Source: Novosphingobium mangrovisedimenti
Lineage (GTDB): Bacteria; Pseudomonadota; Alphaproteobacteria; Sphingomonadales; Sphingomonadaceae
Direction of reading: 5' to 3'
NCBI RefSeq assembly: GCF_025153475.1
Contig: NZ_JANZXA010000013.1
Location: forward strand, 84,818 to 148,817
Length of the DNA stretch: 64,000 nucleotides
Shown: positions 59,539-64,000 of the stretch, piece by piece
Layout of the letters: the number at the start of each line of letters is the position of its first letter
Position numbering within the stretch: the first letter of the stretch is position 1
The notes under the pieces: generated by a model
What the model saw: the letters and a program-made list of their open reading frames with translations, nothing else
The model's database searches: none
Told to the model about the DNA's origin: nothing
Position numbers and translations under genes: made by a program

Positions 59539-60063
59539 ATGGCTACCACCACACAACAGGCCGCAGGCGACCACGCCACGACCGTTGCTCGCAAGCGCCG
59601 TTTTGATGAGGCGCTCGACGTCTGGCGGGAACGTGATGAATTTCTCTCAAGCCTGCCCTATGATGACCAAACGCGGATTGACGTGGCCGTCGATGCCAAA
59701 TGCGCAGCGGAGCACGCTATCTTTGCGTTGCCATGTGAGACCATCCATGATCTGCGAGCAAAGCTCGAACTGATTTTCGTCGACCCTGATGTGCTGTCAG
59801 GCCCGGAAATCGTTTCCGGCCTGTTCAAGGATGTTCGAACCCTTGATGGCGGTGCTTCGAGCCCCACCTTCAATGCCGCAGCATGGCTTCGACACTTCGA
59901 GTACATGGGCGGCGGCTGGATCGAACGTGAAGGCGACATCGTCTTGATGGTGCCTGAGGGAAGAGCCGTGGATTACTCCATGTGGATGCTCGAAACCCGC
60001 AACGGGCGAAAAGCGGTACATGACCTGATCCGCCAGCGCATCGCAGAGCGGAGGGCATCATAA
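59539..60063 (+). CDS. hypothetical island protein
   Basis: No family recognised. The 174 residues have a charged helical N-terminal half (KRRFDEALDVWRERDEFLSSLPYDDQTR) and a C-terminal half with WLRHFEYMGGGWIEREGDIVLMVPEG. No signal or membrane segments. The stop shares one base with the next ATG (TAATG). First of a four-gene coupled series. Confidence 0.72.
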   Translation: MATTTQQAAGDHATTVARKRRFDEALDVWRERDEFLSSLPYDDQTRIDVAVDAKCAAEHAIFALPCETIHDLRAKLELIFVDPDVLSGPEIVSGLFKDVRTLDGGASSPTFNAAAWLRHFEYMGGGWIEREGDIVLMVPEGRAVDYSMWMLETRNGRKAVHDLIRQRIAERRAS

Positions 60064-60422
60064 TGGAGCGCCGCAATCATTCCGCTGCCGAGACTACTGC
60101 TCCCGCGGCCCCATCCCTGATTGCCACCGGCACAGCCACCGCATCCTATTTTGCGGAGCTGGATCGGATAGACCGTGAAGCGGCCAGGCTCAATGCAGCC
60201 TCCGCCGGCGACGCTGAATGGAGCCGCTGGGAGGAGGCGATGAACCGTGTCTACGGTGAAATCGAGAGGCTGCCGCTGACCCCGAAGAATGCCAAGATCA
60301 AGGCTCGTGCGGTCTGGTCGATTGTGGGCGGCGATCTCGAGGAGATCGGCGAAGGCCAGTCCGCCACCTGCCGCCTCTTGCGCCAGATCGTCGCCGGCCT
60401 GGTTGCCGACGGGAGGAATTAA
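60063..60422 (+). CDS. hypothetical island protein
   Basis: No family recognised. 119 residues: disordered Ala/Thr-rich N-terminus, then helices (YFAELDRIDREAARLNAASAG, WSRWEEAMNRVYGEIERLPL) and SIVGGDLEEIGEGQSATCRLLRQIVAGL. Coupled to the gene before it by a one-base overlap and separated from the next by 2 bp. Confidence 0.7.
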   Translation: MERRNHSAAETTAPAAPSLIATGTATASYFAELDRIDREAARLNAASAGDAEWSRWEEAMNRVYGEIERLPLTPKNAKIKARAVWSIVGGDLEEIGEGQSATCRLLRQIVAGLVADGRN

Positions 60423-60424
60423 TC

Positions 60425-60739
60425 ATGGGTACGGTTCACCCGATCGCACCAGCTCGCGCGGCTCGCATGGCGGGCCTTCTCCTCAACCGCCACAGTCAGC
60501 AGGAAATTGCCGACGCGGTCGAAATTCTCGTGGACGTTTTGGACATGTTGAGCGGCGACCCAGATCTGGAGGACGACGACCCGAGCGGACAGAGCGATGA
60601 AGATGGGGTCAATACCGCCCAGGGCTGGTCCACGCCGGATGGAGATGGCGCTGGTTGTCCGATCAGCGATCCCGACGTCGAGGGCCAAGCCTTCGAAGGT
60701 GCTGGCTCGTGTGACTGGCCAAATAATCAGACGGTGTGA
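60425..60739 (+). CDS. hypothetical acidic island protein
   Basis: No family recognised. 104 residues: N-terminal helix (RAARMAGLLLNRHSQQEIADAVEILVDVLDML), then a very acidic, disordered tail rich in Asp, Gly and Ser. Its stop overlaps the next GTG by 4 bp. Confidence 0.68.
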   Translation: MGTVHPIAPARAARMAGLLLNRHSQQEIADAVEILVDVLDMLSGDPDLEDDDPSGQSDEDGVNTAQGWSTPDGDGAGCPISDPDVEGQAFEGAGSCDWPNNQTV

Positions 60740-61320
60740 CAGGGGGCTCAGTGGACGTAGAGGACAGCTTTCCGTTTGACGCTGCCCCGGTCACCCGGCC
60801 GGGGCATTCACCTCTCCCTCCACCACATGACTTTGCTGCCAGCCTCGCGATGTCGAACAGGCATGCCGATGCCGGCTGGTGGTCGGATCTGTATCGCAAG
60901 GCGTTCCCGACGATGATCAGTTCAGTGTCGGTGCGCGATGACGGCTGGGCTCAGCGCGGCGGGATCGATCGCGTCATCACTCTCGCATGCGGCCGGACAT
61001 ACACCGTCGACGAGAAGGTTCGTTCCCATGACTGGCCCGACATCCTGCTTGAGCAATGGAGCGACGAGGAACGGCGTAAGCCAGGCTGGGTGCAGAAGCC
61101 GCTAGCCTGCGACTTCATCGCATATGCGTTCGCCCCGTCCCGGCGGTGCTATCTGCTTCCTGTAGCGCTGTTGCAGCGTGCTTGGCGCATCAACGGCCGG
61201 CAGTGGATTGAACGATACGGTCAGCGCCGCGCCCGGAATGTCGGATACGTTTCAACGAGCGTGCCCGTGCCGTTAGGAGAACTGGCTCAAGCCTTGTTGG
61301 CGGCGATGCTGGTAGAGTAG
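60736..61320 (+). CDS. putative PD-(D/E)XK nuclease-like island protein
   Basis: 194 residues (180 from GTG 60751, which has AGGGGG upstream). The central part, RGGIDRVITLACGRTYTVDEKVRSHDWPDILLEQWSD, has the D...ExK pattern of PD-(D/E)XK nucleases (GID, then DEK), followed by PGWVQKPLACDFIAYAFAPSRRCYLLPVALLQRAW, a segment I associate with phage-encoded proteins of this type. Nuclease activity is inferred from motif only. Last of the coupled four-gene series. Confidence 0.7.
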   Translation: MTGGSVDVEDSFPFDAAPVTRPGHSPLPPPHDFAASLAMSNRHADAGWWSDLYRKAFPTMISSVSVRDDGWAQRGGIDRVITLACGRTYTVDEKVRSHDWPDILLEQWSDEERRKPGWVQKPLACDFIAYAFAPSRRCYLLPVALLQRAWRINGRQWIERYGQRRARNVGYVSTSVPVPLGELAQALLAAMLVE

Positions 61321-61366
61321 GAATGCGTGACGTGTTGGTCACCTCAGACAATAGGCTGAGAGGCGT

Positions 61367-62005
61367 ATGAGCCGCAAGAATGCAAGGAAGAGTAAGGGCG
61401 TAGCGAACAAGTTCGGCACTTCGAGTGCCGTGAGAGAGATTGATCGGTCGCTCTTGGGTTCATCGTCCTATCCGGTCACAGTCCATCTCGGTGAACGGTC
61501 CGAAGCGGGAGAGTGGCAAGCAAAGTTCCTAGGCCTTCCTGGGTATTATGCGACCGGGAAGTCTCAGCACGAAGCTATCGAAAATCTCTGGACCAGCATA
61601 GCGCGAGCTTCTGCCATCTATGACGTTTCGCGATGCCGTGGGCTAGATCCCAGCCCAGCGAACATTTCAAAATTCATCCGAGCCCTTCAAGCGAAGGTGG
61701 AAGTAATCGCTGCTATTGATCGCACGACCGTGGTGGCCGGCTTACCAGCTACAGCCGCATCAATCGAAATCGAGGCGAAGGGCAAGATGTCCCGTCACAC
61801 CGTTGATTCAGCCCTTCAGAATCGCGAGCGATGGAAAGAGACCGGTGGCGTGCATGCATGGCTCAGGGAAAGTGCACATCAGGTCCCGTCGGTATGGGTG
61901 CGGCTCCTCATAGAGGGTGGATGGGACGATCTGCAGCACTTCATGGAAACCCACCCAGAGCGAACACGCGCTTTCTTAGCCAGGGAAAAATTCCCGCAAA
62001 TCTGA
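61367..62005 (+). CDS. hypothetical protein with HicB-like N-terminal segment
   Basis: 212 residues. Residues about 35-80 (YPVTVHLGER...GEWQAKFLGLPGYYATGKSQHEAIENLWTSI) follow the HicB/UPF0150 fold pattern of strand, Gly, Pro turn, then G-x-[ST]-x-xEA helix. The remaining two thirds are helical with no recognised domain. No hicA toxin adjacent. The gene has a clearly lower GC and different codon use from the core. Confidence 0.68.
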   Translation: MSRKNARKSKGVANKFGTSSAVREIDRSLLGSSSYPVTVHLGERSEAGEWQAKFLGLPGYYATGKSQHEAIENLWTSIARASAIYDVSRCRGLDPSPANISKFIRALQAKVEVIAAIDRTTVVAGLPATAASIEIEAKGKMSRHTVDSALQNRERWKETGGVHAWLRESAHQVPSVWVRLLIEGGWDDLQHFMETHPERTRAFLAREKFPQI

Positions 62006-62078
62006 GCACGTCACACAATTGCGAATTTATGTGACGTGAGAACTTGATGCGCGCCCTCGAAAGGCGGTTACTAACAAT

Positions 62079-62128
62079 CTCCGTCGCTGTGCGGGCCCGT
62101 TCGCCCGGACGCGGCAGCACAGACGGAG
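62079..62128 (+). other. leader hairpin that sequesters the ribosome site of the HTH gene
   Basis: Arms CTCCGT-CG-CTGTGC (62079-62092) and GCACAG-ACGGAG (62117-62128), with an inner CGGGC/GCCCG stem. The GGAG ribosome site for ATG 62135 lies in the 3' arm. Confidence 0.6.
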
Positions 62129-62134
62129 AATGTT

Positions 62135-62344
62135 ATGCACGCTGCCATTGCTGATGGTCCACGTTGGGGTGACTTCAAAGCTCTTCAAGCTCGGTTCCCC
62201 GGTGCCTTTGGGCGAACTCGCGCATACGAACTTCTGGCGGAAGGGAAGCTTCGCGCAAAGAAACTGGGAAATCGGACGATTTGGGATTTTCAGGCTGCTG
62301 AAGATCTAATCGAATCGCTGCCGGACTTGGGCGAAGCTGCATGA
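62135..62344 (+). CDS. excisionase/AlpA-like HTH protein
   Basis: Small DNA-binding protein, 69 residues, with FGRTRAYELLAEGKLRAKKLGNRTIWDFQAAEDLIESL, the MerR-like HTH arrangement of excisionases and AlpA regulators. In an integrase-bearing island it is the best candidate for the directionality factor. Stop overlaps the next ATG. Confidence 0.75.
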   Translation: MHAAIADGPRWGDFKALQARFPGAFGRTRAYELLAEGKLRAKKLGNRTIWDFQAAEDLIESLPDLGEAA

Positions 62345-62544
62345 ACCGGCCGCCAGATATGCAAAGCCCCGGTCGTGCGAGGACCGGGGCTCAGGATCGC
62401 GAAGCAGGGGCTGTCGTAAATCCTTTCGACCCAGATACTCTTTCCAGCCGGCAGGCGCAATTCTTGATTGCCGCCCATCGCGTGACACCGGGCCTTGCGA
62501 AAACGATCGCTGGCCTTGCGTTCGGGAGCGGATGTCATGGCTGA
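62341..62544 (+). CDS. hypothetical small island protein
   Basis: 67 residues, no family recognised. The C-terminal part LSSRQAQFLIAAHRVTPGLAKTIAGLAFG resembles a short helical, HTH-like segment. ATG overlaps the preceding stop (ATGA) and its own stop overlaps the next start by 8 bp. Confidence 0.62.
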   Translation: MNRPPDMQSPGRARTGAQDREAGAVVNPFDPDTLSSRQAQFLIAAHRVTPGLAKTIAGLAFGSGCHG

Positions 62545-62944
62545 TGTTCACCCGCGCCGAAGCCGCACGAGCCGTGGCCTGAAGCAGGATTTTCGACCCG
62601 GTCGCTATCCTGATGTTCCTGGAGCGAAAGGCCGCGACGGCACCTCGCAGGACGCTGCAGCCGCCATGGCTCAGCATGTACCCTACATGCGACGGAAGGC
62701 ATTGCTTGCTCTCGGGCAGCTTGGTGAAGCTGTCTCGATCGAAGTGGCAGTGGCCACCGGGCACACCCGAGAGGCGATATTGCCGAGGCTCAGCGAGCTT
62801 CGCGCCATGGGATTGGTCGAACCGACCGGGGCTCGCAAGCGCAACCCGAGTGGGCAAACCGCAGCGATCCTCCGGTTGACGGCGCAGGGGCGCCACGTTG
62901 CCGAGCGATGCCGTCACCGTGGATGTCAGGGAGATCGGCCATGA
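62537..62944 (+). CDS. winged-helix (MarR-like) island protein
   Basis: 135 residues. Basic N-terminus, then a winged-helix domain: RRKALLALGQLGEAVSIEVAVATGHTREAILPRLSELRAMGLVEPTG...LRLTAQGRHVAE. Predicted DNA-binding regulator of the island. Coupled on both sides (8-bp overlap before, ATGA after). Confidence 0.68.
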   Translation: MADVHPRRSRTSRGLKQDFRPGRYPDVPGAKGRDGTSQDAAAAMAQHVPYMRRKALLALGQLGEAVSIEVAVATGHTREAILPRLSELRAMGLVEPTGARKRNPSGQTAAILRLTAQGRHVAERCRHRGCQGDRP

Positions 62945-63165
62945 CAGCGCAGATCGTACCGTTCCCGGATCGCTCCGCCATCCTGATCGACAACCCAGAA
63001 AGGGGGGGCTGGGAGGTAGAGCCTTACCTTTGCCCTGCCGCCGCCGGGCGGGGCCATTGGTTCTCCGACTTCATCGAAGCTCATGACTATGCGGAGGAGT
63101 TGGCCCGTGCGGCTGGCACGTCCATCGTAATCATGTGCGACATTACAGGGGGAGACGCGGCATGA
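62941..63165 (+). CDS. hypothetical small island protein
   Basis: 74 residues, no family recognised. VPFPDRSAILIDNPERGGWEVEPYL... and EAHDYAEELARAAGTSIVIMCD suggest a small alpha/beta fold. Coupled by ATGA overlaps to the winged-helix gene and to dnaB. Confidence 0.6.
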   Translation: MTAQIVPFPDRSAILIDNPERGGWEVEPYLCPAAAGRGHWFSDFIEAHDYAEELARAAGTSIVIMCDITGGDAA

Positions 63166-63899
63166 GCGTTTCCGAAGGTGTGCCGCCGACCCTGATCAAC
63201 CCCGAGGCGGAAGCGGCCCTGCTGGGTGCCACAATGGTCGAGAATGGCCTCATCGACATCGCTGTCGAAATGATCGGACCGGAAGACTTCGGATTCTCTC
63301 TGCATGGTCGCATCTGGGCCGCGATGGTGCGCGAACACAACGCGGGGCGCCATGCTGGGCCAATCGCCATCCGGGGCTATGTCGAAGAGGATCCCGAACT
63401 CAAAGCCATGGGTGGTGTAGGCTACCTTGCGCGGCTCACGGCCGACCCAGCCGGGTTTATCATTCCTACCAAGGACCTCGCCGGGCAGATCAAGGAGCTG
63501 GCCGTACGCCGAAGGCTTCTGAGCGGGTTTCGCGATGCGCAGCGGCAATGTGCCGACCTCGATTGCGATGTTACGGGCATTGTCAGTGCCGTAGACGATG
63601 TCATTCGCTCGCCAGTGGACGAGACTTCCCGGCAGGTGACCGCGGGCGAATGCCTGGATGCCTTGGTGGCGTCCTTCGATGAGCCGCGTACAGGTGTCAC
63701 CTGCGGCATTATCTCCGATCTCGATGACCTGTTGGGCGCGCTACGCCCGGGATCGGTCAACATCGTCGCCGGTCGCCCTGGTATGGGCAAAACGGCCCTT
63801 GCACTGACCTATGCGCGCGGCGCTGCCGAGCAAGGGCATGGGGTCCAGCTGTTCAGTCTGGAAATGGGCAGCACGGTGTTGATTTCCGCTGAGAGTTGA
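63162..63899 (+). pseudogene. DnaB-type replicative helicase, truncated by IS21-family insertion
   Basis: Replicative helicase of phage or plasmid type. The N-terminal DnaB domain begins INPEAEAALLGATMVENGLIDIA, and the RecA-like motor follows with Walker A GRPGMGKT (Lys210) and VQLFSLEMGS. Genuine sequence ends there at about residue 237. The frame then enters the insertion sequence end at 63877 and stops at 63899. Intact proteins are 400-500 residues, so the rest must lie past the insertion, beyond the window. ATG 63162 overlaps the preceding stop. Confidence 0.85.
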
Positions 63900-64000
63900 C
63901 CCGGGAGAGGCATAAATTTCCGCTGAGAAGTGACCCATGTTCTGACCTTTCCCCTGGCTGTTGCGTCGGGGGACATTGGAGTGATCGACATGGCGTTATT
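63877..64000 (+). mobile_element. IS21-family insertion sequence, left end
   Basis: Starts TGTTGATTTCCGCTGAGA (IS21 elements end in TG/CA). Two near-identical 21-bp repeats with the core TTTCCGCTGAGA-GTGACCC lie at 63882-63902 and 63916-63936, the multiple terminal repeats of this family. istA follows at 63981. The element continues past the window. Confidence 0.8.
63981..64000 (+). CDS. istA: IS21-family transposase IstA, 5' end only
   Basis: GTG start at 63981 reading VIDMAL, the usual opening of this IstA group. Only six codons are in the window; identity is based on this and on the terminal repeats. An ATG at 63990 is an alternative start. Confidence 0.55.

Larger units (their letters stand above)
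57541..64000. mobile_element. integrative mobile island (left part; right end beyond window)
   Basis: Starts with a tyrosine integrase facing inward, followed by small phage-like genes, an excisionase-like HTH, a winged-helix protein and a DnaB-type helicase. Base composition and codon use are less GC-biased than in the core. The exact left att site is not identified and no tRNA is adjacent; the right end lies past 64000. Confidence 0.78.

Overview
The window is high-GC, densely packed alphaproteobacterial chromosome. Gene content and protein style (TrcR/DUF1013, DUF1192, DUF2093, DUF1272, a MaeB malic enzyme divergent from mutS, a CHASE3-type chemoreceptor, a large TonB-dependent receptor) point to Sphingomonadales, most likely a Novosphingobium-like organism. 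This placement is inferred from protein family resemblance; there is no rRNA in the window to confirm it, and I found no tRNA.

Positions 1 to about 49.6 kb are ordinary core chromosome, mostly short operons with 1-8 bp overlaps. In order: an M23 envelope peptidase; hemB with two tandem GNAT acetyltransferases; a gamma-carbonic-anhydrase-like gene and DUF167; a SulP transporter and a truncated haemoglobin; clpA; quinone oxidoreductase and glutathione transferase; trcR; an acyl-CoA ligase; adenosine kinase and a DEDDh exonuclease; purD/xseA; a second M23 peptidase; rpmB; tadA; nadC with a membrane protein and a secreted RNase T2; maeB/mutS; hydroxyacyl-CoA dehydrogenase; corrinoid adenosyltransferase; gluQRS; an HNH nuclease; a DAACS symporter; glmM/thiD; a LOG protein; an LD-carboxypeptidase; PilZ; DUF2332; a chemoreceptor; a TonB-dependent receptor; and an amino-acid permease. 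Long palindromic intergenic repeats occur at 32.2, 38.8 and 39.6 kb, an 18-bp tandem repeat at 35.0 kb, and a parS-like site at 6.8 kb.

From 49.6 to 57.3 kb lies a complete heavy-metal efflux locus. The czcB-czcA-czcC-type operon reads leftward and an OmpR-type response regulator plus sensor kinase read rightward. The space between them carries TGTCAG half-sites, the likely operator.

From about 57.5 kb to the right edge is a mobile island. A tyrosine integrase is followed by a lone ribbon-helix-helix repressor, a run of small coupled genes of unknown function (one with PD-(D/E)XK nuclease features), an excisionase-like HTH protein, a winged-helix protein and a phage-type DnaB helicase. The dnaB gene is cut at its Walker A/early motor region by the end of an IS21-family element that runs off the window. 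Three island genes have conspicuous leader hairpins, two with a shared leader motif. This is the least explained part of the window. I found no CRISPR array and no complete recognisable defence system.
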